Below, piece by piece: positions 11,301 through 22,808 of a stretch of 64,000 nt of DNA. Source of the DNA: Culex pipiens pallens (Eukaryota > Arthropoda > Insecta > Diptera > Culicidae); contig NC_068938.1 of NCBI RefSeq assembly GCF_016801865.2, positions 80,110,389 through 80,174,388 of the forward strand. Reading direction: 5' to 3'. The notes beneath the pieces are model-generated. The model was not told where the DNA came from. It made no database searches and worked only from the letters and a program-made list of their open reading frames with translations. Numbering within the stretch: position 1 is the stretch's first letter; each line of letters opens with the position of its first letter. Made by a program: the position numbers and the translations under genes.

Positions 11301-14300
11301 TAGGGAGGCGACCTATGGAATGTTAACATTAACCTAAACATAATAACATTAGTTGAGTGAAAAACTGCCACTGAATCCGCTTTGTAAATTCCGGCCCCGA
11401 TACTCTTCACGGGTGTTCCCCTCAGGAACTGGGAAAGATTTACTTTTACTTACCTCTATATAGGTCAAAACGGATTTGGGATTTGTAAAAAGAGGTTAAT
11501 TTTAAAAGCGGAAAGAAAATCAGTATACCTATTTTTCTGAATAGTCTTCATCAATTCCGAAGACGTCAAATCGATCAGAAAATTCCTCCAAAAGAAACTG
11601 ATTTTCGAATACTTACGTACCATTCTTATATGCACGCGAATTTTTTTTTATGGAGATTTGTATGGATGAACCAATGACGACACAAAATGGTTTTTTGGTC
11701 ATAGGGAAAGCTCCCATAAAGTTTGAGCCAAGTAAAAAAAATAAATGAACAAAATCGGCCTACTTCACAAAGAATTGCCCAATTTCATGATTGAAAGATA
11801 CAAAAATCAACAAAACAATTATGCAGCACGGTAACTTAGACTATTAGTTGTACTACGAACTTTTCAAAAATAAAAAGGTGTACGGGCCAAGTGTGCGCAC
11901 TTAAATTTCTCATACAATTTAATATGGAGAAAAAATATAAATTGCTCAATTGAATTGTTTCATAAGAAAACATGTAAAAATGAAGAAAAAAATTGCATCC
12001 TTGTAAAAAATATCAAAGTTTTCAACGAATATTCTTAAATATGACTGTTTTTGTAATTTAAAATTATAGAATCTTTAAACTACTTGTCACAAATACCCCT
12101 TTCATACATTCTTTTTAAATTATCAACGGTATGTTTTTGGAACAAACTAAAGATACAAATTGTTTGATATTTAGCACCGTGAAAGAAGGGCTCTTTCCCG
12201 ACATTTTGCGGGGCATACCGAAATATTTCGTCGGGGGTCTAAAGCAACTTTTTTTTTGAAGATTTGTTTTCGTTTGTTTGGGACATTTCTTCCGAAAAGT
12301 CGCTGAAAATCGGTGCATTCATGTTGATATACATAAAATTTCTTACGAACTATCTTTGGGAGACAACTAAATATATTTGACCAATATTTGCCATCCAATA
12401 AAAAGTTTTCGAACAAAATTTACCAGATTTCTAGCTTTCATTAAAATTACCCCAAAATCAAGCTGGAAACCCAAACACCAATGAAAATACAGCAACACAT
12501 ATCCCGGATACAAATTATAGCATTAAACAATGCAAAACATTGATTATTTAATTAGTAAGCTGGCAATTACCAAATAGGTTTACAAAATTATTATTCGATT
12601 CTCTGTAATATTAAACCATGACATTTTATTTAAAACATTTTAAAATCAATTACATTGTAGAGAACTGTTTTTCTGAACAAGTTCCATTAAAAAGTATCAG
12701 TTTTAGGTCAATATAAGGAAAGATATGCCCAATTTCCTAAAATAAATAGTGACTTCCTCCAAAATTTCTTGATATAATTAACTTCCACACGATTAACAGA
12801 AAAATCAAAAATCTTTATTTTCTGGAAAAAAATCTTTTCACGGGTTAAATCCCATTTGAAATTAAAAAGCTGAGCGCCAACCAACTCCTGTTATGTTCAA
12901 TCAATATTTCAACTCAAAAGTCGTTTTTGTTACACTCTAACCTATGTTTAACTTACCATGCTGCCATCATCGGACAGTACAACCATCTGCGAGAAGGATT
13001 CCAGCCCTCTCAGCATACCCCAAACGAAGAACGACTCAATGCTGGCTTGGGTGTCGTCAATCACAAGATCATCTTAAAGAAAGAAATTAACGTATTAAAA
13101 GTGAAATAACATTAAATTACTACAACTCACACGACTCATCCATTGCCAAATACGGCAAACTTTCACAAGGAGTTTTCAAATTGAGTTGCATCATTTCCAG
13201 GGTTTTCTGTGAAAAAATGATCATTTGATTAATTTTAAATTTTCCTCCGCAGAAAAGAGTTGAACTTCATACTTTGAAATTTCCGTCAGATCGGGGAGAT
13301 TTCCTTGTCTGATCGTTTCGACCTCGGGACGACCTAAAGAGCGAACGTCGGGCACTGTTTCCAACATCGAGCGTTAGCTTCTGGTACCGTTCGATGGCTT
13401 TCTCGAGAATGTCGCACGTATGGTTGGAGATCTGAAAAAATATACCGAAATTAATACATTGATTTTCTAATGAGATGCTTTGTCACGATGAACTTACCTG
13501 AAACTGAAACGCAGATCGGTTGATCATGGCGAATTTTGCATTGGTTGTTTGAGATTTTGGCTTGGGCCATATTTCACCTGAATGAAATCGTGGAACAAAG
13601 TGTTAGACAGTGCAACGATTTGTTTGCGATATCGGATTGTTTGATTCCTTGATTTTTATAATCACTGCCATAAATTCTAAACTGTTCTAAAGCTAGGTAG
13701 AAATTAACCTGATCTTAGAAGTGAAGACAGGCAAATAAAAAGCAACATAATCTCAGTGTTTGGAATAACAATTGCATCGTGATCACCTGTCAAGAAATAG
13801 ATACGAAAGCTTAGAATGATAGACGTTCGAAGAAAAATAATCAATTTTATTCGCAAATGCAGTAGATCTTTAGATTCAAGGAATTTAAATAGATATAAAG
13901 TTTGAAAAGATGACAGAACAGTATTCTTAGGTTTATCCGTTTTTGAGTTCAGTAAAACTACTTTATTCTGTTTGATTTGATAAGGTTTGCAAAAATTTCA
14001 AATCTGGCTATCAATTTCTAATCCCAACATGTATTTTTAGATTCGTTGACCCACTTTTATGTACACATATCGACATAGAATCGAAAACTGAACAAATGTC
14101 TTTTTACCTGTTGTACCAGTACGAAATTACAAAAAAAAACTGATTCGGATTCGTTGATGCTTCTTGAGGTGGTTTCAAGTACGAACAAGGTCATTGCTCC
14201 CGAAATATTACATATTAGCTTCATAAGACACAAGTTTAAACAAATTTCTGATCCTTCTCTCACCTTTCGTCGCCTTCACCACCGGTCCGGGATCCACGAT

Positions 14301-14363
14301 GTACGAGTAAGCTCCATTGGTGTACAGGAACCATGTGTTCAGCAGTAATAAAACGTACTTCAT
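8397..14363 (-). CDS. Beta-hexosaminidase A copy (GH20, lysosomal HEXA/HEXB type)
   Basis: Hydrolyses terminal non-reducing N-acetylglucosamine or N-acetylgalactosamine residues from glycans; a signal peptide (MKYVLLLLNTWFLYTNGAYS) directs it to the secretory/lysosomal route. Seven exons in transcript order: 14363-14264, 13577-13498, 13431-13273, 13206-13131, 13072-12957, 9550-8816, 8753-8397, giving 540 aa in one frame. The N-terminal GH20 lid domain (about 30-175) contains GEIWPKPK and AMDESY. The barrel starts near LLVDTSRHF and contains NVFHWHIVDD, EFDTPGHTRSWG, and HLGGDE with the catalytic pair D343-E344, later GGEACMWGE. All hallmark residues are present. It matches lysosomal HEXA/HEXB more than the chitinolytic NAG or FDL groups, mainly by compact length and barrel motifs. 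The tandem paralogue is at 18939-20785; copy A has two extra introns (13432-13497 and 8754-8815) and a 3.4-kb repeat-filled intron. Confidence 0.93.
10219..10292. repeat. Hairpin repeat: TTTTTTCAGCAC ... GTGCTGAAAAAA
   Basis: The arms TTTTTTCAGCAC, GTCATA and ATTTATCCAAC are complemented after a ~10-base loop (GAGGTTCACC). Flanking sequence to about 10620 contains further GTGCTGAAAAGT motifs that reappear around 40740-41100, so the hairpin belongs to a dispersed family. Confidence 0.6.
11135..11454 (+). mobile_element. tRNA-derived SINE with target-site duplication (copy 1)
   Basis: Begins with a tRNA-like head (about 11137-11208): CCGAGCC / GGCTCGG acceptor stem, A-box-like TAGCCTAGTGG, anticodon loop CTCGTAA, and B-box-like GAGTTCAAATCCC. 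A unique body follows and ends AGATTTACTTTTACTTA. It is flanked by 12-bp direct repeats TCTATATAG(T/G)TC at 11123-11134 and 11455-11466, 11 of 12 identical, which mark a retroposition event. A second copy in opposite orientation is at 47192-47512. Confidence 0.85.
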
Positions 14364-14423
14364 GTTCACCGAAACCAAACCGAGCAGCCGCCTCGTCACC
14401 GTTTTCTTATCGCCTTTGCCCTG

Positions 14424-14430
14424 TATTATA
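14424..14430 (-). promoter_or_regulatory. Possible TATA-like element of hexosaminidase A
   Basis: TATAATA on the minus strand about 60 bases upstream of the start codon, a spacing compatible with a very short leader. No clear initiator was recognised, so this is tentative. Confidence 0.25.
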
Positions 14431-16208
14431 CGATGACGACAGTCTGATTTGTTTCGAAAGTACAACAAATTGTTATAAAACAACAACAACAAAAAACTAC
14501 TCTCAACGCTATACGATCGTGTGCACACCCGTACAAGTGCCGAGTTCAACTAAACCAACTTGCCAACTTCCAACAAAAAATTGAAAAAAGAGTGATGATC
14601 TTCCCCGATCGATGCTCTCTTGGCCTTGGCTCGTTAAGCTCTCTTCTTTCTCTTGGCGATGGAGAGTGACTGATGATCGTGATCGTGTTTGCTTCTTCTG
14701 ATTCTGGAAACTGAAACTGGTCCGCGCTGCTGGTCAGCATTAAAGTCAACTACAGAGTCCAATTATCGCTATTGTACTGTGGGCCGAACTTCCTTCGGGG
14801 CATCGGCTTGTTGCTTGCCGCCCGGCTGTATAGTATGTGTGTGCGCGCCAATTAAAGCTGGTCTGGATGAACCGTCGAGTGGACAGAATCGAGTAATATC
14901 GTTCGTGCAACATGTGGTTGAGATTTTACAAAAACTAATACAAATCGTCATGATTCAAACAGCTTTTAATCTTTTTAATTTAATAACATAAACTTATAAA
15001 TTATGAGTTTAGTATCCAAAACATCCATAAATGAAACATCATTAAAAAATGAGTAGTACCTAATATATTTAAAAATTTCAGATACCTACTTTGTAAGCTT
15101 TGTCGTTGTTAGGGATAATTTAGCAATAATTAAAGAAAGGACAAAAAATTAAATCAAATTATTCGCTGATTGATTTGGTCTCTCCAGTAAAGTTGTAAGT
15201 ATTAGTTAGGACTTTGTGAAAAAATAGATACACGGTAAACATTTTTTTGCTAACATTTTTCAGTAACGAAAAGACATAAAACACTGATTAAAAGATGCAT
15301 CTCGTCATTTTATAATTTAGTTTTTAAATTATGATTTTGAATTTACTGAAAAAAACAGTCAGCATCTTTTATCTTCATATTTAAGATGCAAAATAATAAT
15401 AAAAAGATAACACAATTTAGGTGCTCGAATTTTACGATAAAATGCAAACTATATTTTTATTTTGCAAATTCAAATTATTTTAATTCTATTTTTTTTATCA
15501 AAAGCAATTTTCTCTTCTGAACTTTGTTGTTCAAACAGTTGGATGCCAGTGATGGTACGGCACCATCGCGAACTTTTGATCTGAAATCATCTTGTAACTT
15601 TTTGCTTATGAATTTTACAGCTAAACTATATTCTGAAGTAATGAAGCTGTTGGTGTGTTCTACAAGTGCTTCGAACATCATTTTGTCAAATTCCTTAACT
15701 GAAAAGCACTAAAACGAAAAATGTGCCATGAACCAAAAAACGTTCTTGGACAATTACTGTTCAACTTAAATCATTTTTTTAACTCGACAGATTGCTTGCT
15801 ATTTACCTATTTATCGTCTGCAAAACCAGAACATCGTAAGTTACGGTGCACAGCAGCCAAGGAAGTAGTCGTCTTCTTATTCCAATGTTGTCAAACTTAC
15901 GGACCCAATCCTGCAACAATTTATTGCAAAAATAGTCAGACTGCACTTTAGGGGATGAATGAAAAATAAAAACGATAGTTCCAGTAGTTTTGAAGATTTA
16001 AAAATCATGGTGAAAAAAGCTCAGGTTGATATGCACCGTTAAAGGTGCTTCCAAAAACTCGTTGTGCTGCCTTCCCTTTTCATCTTGAAGATTTTTTTTT
16101 TCATAAAAAATAGTTTTTCTCATGGACAAAGCTCCATCCAAATATATAAAAAGTTAATCTCAATTGCGAAATTTAACAGATTTATTCACAGTATAAAAGG
16201 ATGCCCAG
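14431..16208. other. Intergenic region upstream of hexosaminidase A
   Basis: The first ~450 bp have mixed composition and may hold upstream regulatory sequence. From about 15000 it is AT-rich. An open stretch on the minus strand at 15475-15681 (68 codons) and another around 15830-15950 look weakly protein-like but match nothing I recognise and lack supporting splice sites; they could be relics of a transposon gene. Confidence 0.35.
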
Positions 16209-16304
16209 TACCGTCATCAGGGGTGAGATTGGGTCATACAAAAATGCTGAAATTTGTATGACTCAATCTCACCCCCAGACCCAATGTCACCCCTGTTGAC
16301 GGTA
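16209..16304. mobile_element. Short hairpin MITE (GTCATCAGGGGTGA family), copy 2
   Basis: A 96-bp near-perfect palindrome bordered by TA: CCGTCATCAGGGGTGA on the left is mirrored by TCACCCCTGTTGACGG on the right, with the same TTTGTATGA core as the copy at 2684-2797. The left arm lacks about 18 bp present in copy 1. Confidence 0.75.
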
Positions 16305-16329
16305 CTTTACTTTTGAAAAATCAAAAAAA

Positions 16330-17080
16330 TCATTTATGCGGAGGATCGCAGTAAGCTATGATCGCGTCCGGTTTGTTTGATTTTTCGCTGCGCGTTTTTT
16401 CGTCTTCTGAGGATTTCCGTCAAATTCTTATCGGCTAGTTCTAGACGAACTTGTGAGTGGCAGTGCACAAGGTGGAGATGGTGGAGATATCCGGGATTCG
16501 CGTTGCGTTGCTGCATGTCCGGGAAGACGTCGCTGACCTGGGATAGAGCCTCAATCGCGCAGATGACGAGGTAATCTCGGCTGATTTGATGCGGCTGGAT
16601 TGGCGTCTCCTAAGAACTTAGGAGCTGCCGGTTAGGACACAATCTGGCTGTGTCTTTCGAAGATTTTAAGATTTGCTGATTCTTGATGAGAGTTTTCCAT
16701 CATTATTCGCGAAATGATTATATTCCCTTATATTATTATACTATAAATTCAATAGCCCTCCTACCCCTTCCTCACTTGCCCATTCCTTAATCCCTTTTTG
16801 CCCAATTCCACTTCCCCCTAAAAATATAATTATCTGCCAAATTTAAACAAACACACCACACTTAACTGATCCGGAGCGTTTGGTACGTTATGTCCACGCA
16901 TCCTTCCTCCCCTGTAGATTCTGTGGGATGTGATCCGTTCACAAAATCCTCTCTGCGGTAAACACAACGCAGTAGGGCTGGCCGCTTTAATTTTTGTATT
17001 ACATTTTCGGGTGTTGTCGGGTTCTAGCATGCTTCCATCGGACTGGCTGCGTTTGTGTTAGATTAGATTAGATTAGAAAA
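16330..17080 (+). mobile_element. Probable 5'-truncated non-LTR retrotransposon, 3' end
   Basis: GC-richer than its surroundings and ending in a short tandem TTAGA repeat ((TTAGA)4 around 17057-17076) followed by A-rich sequence, the kind of simple-repeat tail found on I/Loa-type LINEs. One plus-strand frame (around 16455-16610) is fairly open with a protein-like composition, broken by at least one stop. The identification as a LINE fragment is inference from the tail; no RT motif remains. Confidence 0.4.
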
Positions 17081-17262
17081 ATAAAAAATAAATCATTTAT
17101 GCCTATTATAATTCAATTTGACTTTTGAAACTACAATAACCTGACTTGGTTATTTTTTTTCATTTAGAACTTTTTTCATTGAATCTTTTATGTTTTTTTG
17201 CATGAACATTTTGTACAAACAAAAAAAGATTGATGAAAGTTTGGCTCGAACACCTTTCTAGG

Positions 17263-17624
17263 TACAGTCCATACTCGATTATCCGAAGGCCTCGCAAAAA
17301 TTTCATTTCGGATAGTCGAATCACGAAAAAATTTTTTTTCGCTATCTTGACCTCAAACATGCTTTAAGATGATTTCGAATTTTTAATTCCAATACGGCGG
17401 CCAAAATGGCGGCGTTCAAATACTGAGAAAATGTATTTCGTATTTTAGCATACGGCAATCAACAACTCAAATTTGTCTAAAATTAGGTCGTAGAACTCTA
17501 ATTTGATGTTGAAACAAAGAAAATAAAACAAATAAGGAAAAAAAAATATTCATGCTTCGATTATCAGAAGTCTTATAAAAACTTTCGGATAATCGAAACT
17601 TGCGATAATCGAGTCTGGACTGTA
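17263..17624. mobile_element. pogo/Tigger-like MITE, TIR CAGTCCATACTCGATTATCC
   Basis: TA-flanked inverted ends: CAGTCCATACTCGATTATCC at the left and its complement with one mismatch, GATAATCGAGTCTGGACTG, at the right. CAGT.c.CTCGATTATCCG ends are typical of the pogo group of Tc1/mariner transposons. The ~360-bp interior has no transposase. Confidence 0.75.
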
Positions 17625-17949
17625 TTATGATTCATGAAAAAAGAAATACTTTCAATTATTCTTGTTTATTTGCTCGTTTTCCAATTTTTCTAAGGTTTAT
17701 AATGACTATTTATTGCAAGATATTTTCGTAAATGTCTGTTTTACAACTGGGCGAACAACAATTTTCAAAGAATATGAAATTTCAATAAATTATTTTGTAT
17801 AAATCTGTCTTATTGCATATTCAAAAAGTCAATCAAATGATAAATCACATGATTTTTTAACAGTCAATTATCAAGAAATCGACGGTATCATTCCATCTTG
17901 TCATAAGTCGCTTTTTAACGTTCCAAGAAAAACGCGTATCAATGTAAAC

Positions 17950-18145
17950 AACACAGAAAAAATAGTTTTGGAAGGTTGAAAATTTGGTTGGTTGAAAATT
18001 ACCACTTTTTTGAGTAATATTATATAATAAATGTGTAAAAATGTGAACCTGATGAAAATTCACCAGTTTCTGATACAATATTACACATTTTTTGACATAA
18101 AAACTGTCATCATTCCTTGATGAAAATGACCATAATTTTTCTGGG
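17950..18145. mobile_element. MITE, ACACAGAAAAAA / TTTTTCTG ends, copy 1
   Basis: About 196 bp with internal motifs GTTGAAAATTTGG, GTGTAAAAATGTGAACCTG and ATTACACATTTTTT shared with two copies at 62716-62944 and 63146-63362. It has the same orientation as the latter. Confidence 0.65.
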
Positions 18146-18892
18146 AATAACAAATCGGTTATGTTTGGCTGCTCGTTCTGTCAATTGTCCCAGAATTTGG
18201 TTTAATTTAGCTACCGGAGTCCCAATTTATAATCAAAAATGTAAACAGTAGACATGCATGCAGGTGTGACCAAACGGTATCTGTCATAAAATCCCTCTGC
18301 CGGGTGTGTCAAGATAGCACGGATTTTACGATTTTTGTTGAATATCTCAGGAATTAAATCGTTTTCTTTTAGATCTGTAAAGGTCAAAAGGTAATGAAAG
18401 CTGCACAATATGCCATTGTTAACTCAATTTTGTTCCAAATTCACGTGTTACAAGATAGCACAATGGCAGCAGAATAGCAGAAATGACAGAGGTTTTAAAA
18501 GTATTGTTAACTTCTACTTAAATTTTTGAAATAACTTTTTGCTCCAAATTACGGTTAAATGTACAGTGTTTGTATTTGATGGTTCCACTTACAGCCAAAA
18601 GTTAACTAATTACTCAACACAAACCGCCCATACTATCACTTTAATTGATGTGTTGTGTTTGCCATAATCTCCGGGTGGTTTATAATTGTTATTATGGACA
18701 GAAAGGGGGTTCACCAACGTAAGCAGCGTAAGTTCTCAGAATGCTTATCAAACTCGCTGCTTGGTGAAGTTTTTTTTTGAGAGGTGGCAAAGTTTTAAGT
18801 GTGTGTTGGGGATCACTTAATAAATTTAAATATATGTATTGATTTTTGCACAAGTGAAGTGACTTATTTAACTAAAATACATTTTAAAAAGT
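18146..18892. other. Intergenic spacer downstream of hexosaminidase B
   Basis: AT-rich spacer with no supported feature beyond being the 3' flank of the hexosaminidase B gene. Confidence 0.45.
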
Positions 18893-18898
18893 TTTATT
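18893..18898 (-). terminator. Polyadenylation signal (AATAAA, minus strand) of hexosaminidase B
   Basis: TTTATT on the plus strand, 41 bases beyond the TGA stop at 18939-18941. Confidence 0.6.
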
Positions 18899-18938
18899 TT
18901 TTTCTAATTGCAACAAACAATTTTTCAAAGAAATAGCT

Positions 18939-20785
18939 TCACAAACAATATCCCGGTCCATTCGGTGGCTGCGCCGGAATACCCCGTCGATTCATCCTGC
19001 AAGCATGCTCCTCAAGTCGCGCTGCCGCCTCCACGGTATCGTTGACATTCCGCTGAGACCAGAGTTTTTCCGCAACTGCCGACACCCGCGGAAAGATCCG
19101 CTGTAGAATGTTCCGATCGTTAACCACTTCACCCCACATGCACGCTTCTCCACCCATCACGAGTTTCTTCTGGTCCTGCGTTCCGGGGAAGGCCCGCGGT
19201 TCACAGTTGTAAAACTTTTGCCAGTCTCCACCCCAGCTGAGGTGGTCCAGATACCAACAGGCGGAAAGCAGGGCAGGAAGTCCATCACCGGTGATTTGCT
19301 TGAGCAGTTGCTTCTGATCGCCGGTCCAAACTTGGACGACGGTGCCGTCGGGAAGGTTGTCGGCGTTTTCGTACACTTCCTGCCAGACTAGTGAGCTTTT
19401 GTTCAGGTTGTCAACAAGATCGACGACCCGTCGGGTGAAGCGTGCCTGGAGGATTCCGTAATCGACGATCTGGTTGTTGTCCATGAACTCCGTGATGTCG
19501 GAATTGCTTTGCCAGCAGTCGAAGGCCACTTCGTCACCACCAAGGTGGAAGTAGCGATCGGGGAACACTCCGGCCACTTCTTGGAACAGCTCGGACAGGA
19601 ACGCGTAGGTGGACTCTTTGGTAGGATCTATGGGGCCGAGTTTCCCAAAGCAAGGAGTCAGCAGCTCCGGATGAGATTCTCCCCAGGAGCGGGTGTGACC
19701 GGGAGTGTCGAATTCCGGCATAACCCGAATTCCTCGCAGACGAGATTCTTCCAGTACAGTTTGGACGTCTTCGGGGCTGTAGATCATTGACCGATGGTAA
19801 GCACCCTTTTCGCTCAACTCTGGAAATTTTATACTATGATAAGGAAAACTTTGGTCGTCCACAATGTGCCAGTGGAACACGTTCAGCTTGTTGTACGCCA
19901 TGCCGTCCAAGATTTGAAGGAGAACTGGGAGCGAAATGAAGTGCCGAGAAGTGTCCACCAGAAGACCTCGGTGAGGGAACCTTGGTCGATCCATGATAAG
20001 GGTCGAGTTGATCCGCAACTAAAATCAAAATAGTTCATTGAAAATATTTAAGCAAAAGTGTCTAGGCAGTATAGTTGAAATATTTACCATTCCACTCCAA
20101 GATACAACCATTTGCGAGAACGATTCCAATGCACGAAGGATTCCCCAAATTGAACTTGATTGTAGTTTGTACTCAAATTTGTTTAAGGATATTCGATCTG
20201 CAATCAACAATACAATAAATAAACTTATTTTTCGCAAAAATAAGGTAGCTTTTACACGACTCATCCATTTCAAAATAGGGCCACTCTTCACAGGGTTCTT
20301 TTAGGTGAATTTCTACTTCATCCAGAAAGCCCTGTAAGTAAGAAATGGTCAGTTTGTCCAATCTCTAAACATTTTGCATGCCTACAAAGAAATTTGAATC
20401 ATCCAACATCGCTTGCTTGGCAAGCAAATTTCTCGAAGTGATCGCATTAGTTTCCGTACTGCCAATATCGCTCGCCACACTGAACACAATTCCGTAATAT
20501 CTTTCGATTGCCTTGTCCAGAATATCACACGAATGACCGGTGACCTTAAACTGAAACGTAACTGGATCTATGGCAAAGTAGTTTTCGGTCGAAGATTGCA
20601 CTTTTGGTTTCGGCCAAATTTCACCTTAAAACAAAACAATAATCACTGAAATTCCACAAATTAAAGCTTCTCAGCATTATACCTCGTGTGGCTTTCACTA
20701 CTGGACCTGGATCAACCACAAATGAACAGGAGACGCCATTTAAAACTAACCAAAATATCACCAAACTTGTATCAACCTTCATCAT
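18939..20785 (-). CDS. Beta-hexosaminidase B copy (GH20, lysosomal HEXA/HEXB type)
   Basis: Tandem paralogue of the gene at 8397-14363, with the same predicted exo-N-acetylhexosaminidase activity. Five exons in transcript order: 20785-20683, 20624-20386, 20331-20256, 20197-20088, 20018-18939, giving 535 aa. Residues 1-~20 form a signal peptide; a second in-frame ATG directly follows the first. The lid domain has GEIWPKPK and EMDESY. The barrel has LLVDTSRHF, VFHWHIVDDQSFPY, EFDTPGHTRSWGE, HLGGDE with catalytic D338-E339, and GGEACMWGE. Exon 2 (239 nt) equals the sum of exons 2 and 3 in copy A (80+159), and the single last exon equals the two last exons of copy A, so intron gain in A or loss in B separates them. 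Four residues present in A after LLTECF are missing. The gene is compact (1.85 kb) compared with 6 kb for A, and has a TATA box. Confidence 0.94.
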
Positions 20786-20857
20786 TTGAAATATAATACA
20801 CTTTGCAACCCGATCAGCTGCGACGGACTGCCACTGTTTGGCGAAGCTTATCTTACC

Positions 20858-20863
20858 TTTATA
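20858..20863 (-). promoter_or_regulatory. TATA box of hexosaminidase B
   Basis: GGTATAAAGG on the minus strand. An A within AACAGTGG at 20835, 28 bases downstream, is a plausible transcription start resembling the arthropod CAGT initiator, giving a ~50-nt leader before the ATG at 20785. Confidence 0.55.
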
Positions 20864-21194
20864 CCGAATTAGTTGTCAATCAGGTGCTAAGTGCATTCAG
20901 AAGGGATTCATTCATAAACCGAGTAGTTTATTTCCAAGTGATGTTAACCTATCTCTTAAACTGAGTGGCTTTTCGTTGTTTATCTACTAGTTGTTGTTAT
21001 CTCCAATTAAGTTTCAAGAGTGCTTGAAGATTTATCTAAATGTTAGAACAATTGAGATTGGCTTAATACTTGTAAAAATTGCACGTTAAAATCTTATTTT
21101 CGCCATGAACCATGCAACAAGAGTACTGAAAAACGCTTTATGATTTTAGCTTTTTATAAACAACTGTCCAACAAAAGTGTTACATGCGAAATGT

Positions 21195-22531
21195 CCCGAG
21201 CATGGGTAAATAACAAGGGAAATGCGTAATAATACCTTTCTCTGGTATCAATGCCAAATTTTGATATTCCTGGACCTTTTAAAATTTGTCTTAAGGATAA
21301 TGCAAGAGCAAAATTTGGTATCATACCAATTTAAGGTATTGTTTTGATATTGCAAAATTGCAGAATTTGTCAATAGTCGAATACCACATTTTGGTATTCT
21401 TTTGGTATTACAGTATTTTATTAAATTCCTCTGAAACTATAGGAAAATTTTGACCAATTTTAACAAAATAATTAATTTTGCGCTTTAATTATGTCTCAAA
21501 GCGAATGCTTTCATTGAAAACCGGAAATTTCAAACATGATTTCAAACATTTTTGATACACCCCCTAAAGAAATGACTTGAAATTGTGGAAAATTTTCTAA
21601 GTCAGGATGCCACATTTTGGTATTATTTTGGTATTGAAGTGTTTCATCAAATTCCTCTGAAACTATGGGATTTTTTTTTATAAATTTTGACGAGATAATT
21701 AATTTTGCGCTAAAATGACTTGAAACCCAAAAATGTTAAAGCTGATTTTCATTTTTTTATATACCCACTAAGATTTTTTTTAAATCGTTGAAATTTCTCT
21801 AAGTCGGGATAACCAAATACTTTGAAAAACGAGTCAATCGACAGATTATTGAATTTTGGTGAATTTAAATCCAGTTTCATTTTGATAACACTTATTTTTC
21901 AATCTTGTTTTTTCTGAATCTTCAAGAACTTCAAGCACCGGCCGTTCATCAATGACAAATGCATTCGATGTGGTGAAGAATATCACTAAGAACAACATGG
22001 AATCATCAGGTGAGTAGATTTGGCTGTTGCATATGGATCATTTCCGTTTTTTCACTAACTGCAACTGCTGCACTAAAAATGGTATGAAAATACCAAATTT
22101 TGGTATTTCTTGTGCAAATACCAGCAAACAAAATGTACCCTCGAATGCCCAGTAATAGATGGTAAAATACCATGAAATCATACCAAAATCATGTATTTGG
22201 AAGACCACAGGAATACCAAAATCTGATTTTCCAAGGGCGCGGGAATACCTAAAAATATAACCTTGGCAATACCAAGTTTTGGTTTTCAAGCAATGTTCAA
22301 AAATCCAGAAGACCTCAACTTGGTATCGAAATGGTTTTATTTTGAGGTATTATTTTACCCTTGGAATAACATGGTTTGGTATTGTTTTGCCCTTCCACAT
22401 ACAAGACTTTGGTATTATTTTATGGTAATTTACCATCTATTACTGGGCAACCAAGGGCACATTTTGGTCCCTGTTATTTGCCCAAGTAATACCAAAATTT
22501 GGTATTCCCGTGTTATTGACCCCTGCTCGGG
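21195..22531. mobile_element. DNA element with CCCGAGCA(T/G)GGG ends, 1.3 kb
   Basis: The left end reads CCCGAGCATGGGTAAATAAC and the right end is its near complement (GTTATTGACCCCTGCTCGGG). The interior is dominated by variants of ATACCAAATTTTGGTAT in both orientations and has no open coding frame. No target-site duplication was recognised. A nested inverted repeat is at 22147-22448. Confidence 0.6.
22147..22448. repeat. Nested inverted repeat, TGCCCAGTAATAGATGGTAA arms
   Basis: TGCCCAGTAATAGATGGTAA at the left is exactly complemented by TTACCATCTATTACTGGGCA at the right, with ACCAAA(A)TTTGGT palindromes between. It is either an internal part of the 21195-22531 element or a second element inside it. 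Confidence 0.6.
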
Positions 22532-22569
22532 GTATAAGCACAAACATCACCAGAGTATTTAAAACCTGG

Positions 22570-22808
22570 TACCGTAAACTGGGGTGACTTTGATAGCCCG
22601 GGGTGACATTGATAGAAATTTGATTTTGTCACTAATTTTGATACATCCAATGTACCAGTCACATTTTTGCATATATGTTCGATAATAAGCTATCCCTTAA
22701 TGCTTACATACTCAAAATTCTCAAAAATGTATAGATACTAATTTGACGGGCATTTGAAAAACCTATCAAAGTCACCCCGGGCTATCAAAGTCACCCCAGT
22801 TTACGGTA
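22570..22808. mobile_element. MITE with CCGTAAACTGGGGTGACTTT ends, TA target (copy 2)
   Basis: 239 bp with TA-flanked ends, CCGTAAACTGGGGTGACTTT left and AAAGTCACCCCAGTTTACGG right, perfectly complementary over 20 bp. An inner GGGGTGACATTGATAG repeat is also mirrored. It is an internally deleted relative of 4938-5872. Confidence 0.85.

Larger units (their letters stand above)
9551..12956. other. 3.4-kb intron of hexosaminidase A
   Basis: Contains a hairpin repeat (10219-10292), a SINE (11135-11454), and a diverged copy of the ACGAAATCGGCC dispersed repeat (about 11620-11770). From about 11800 to 12950 it is plain AT-rich sequence without exon signals. Confidence 0.6.

Noticed and set aside
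15475..15950. Protein-like minus-strand stretches
   Set aside because: Short, discontinuous, not recognisable, and without splice support; mentioned only as possible transposon relics.
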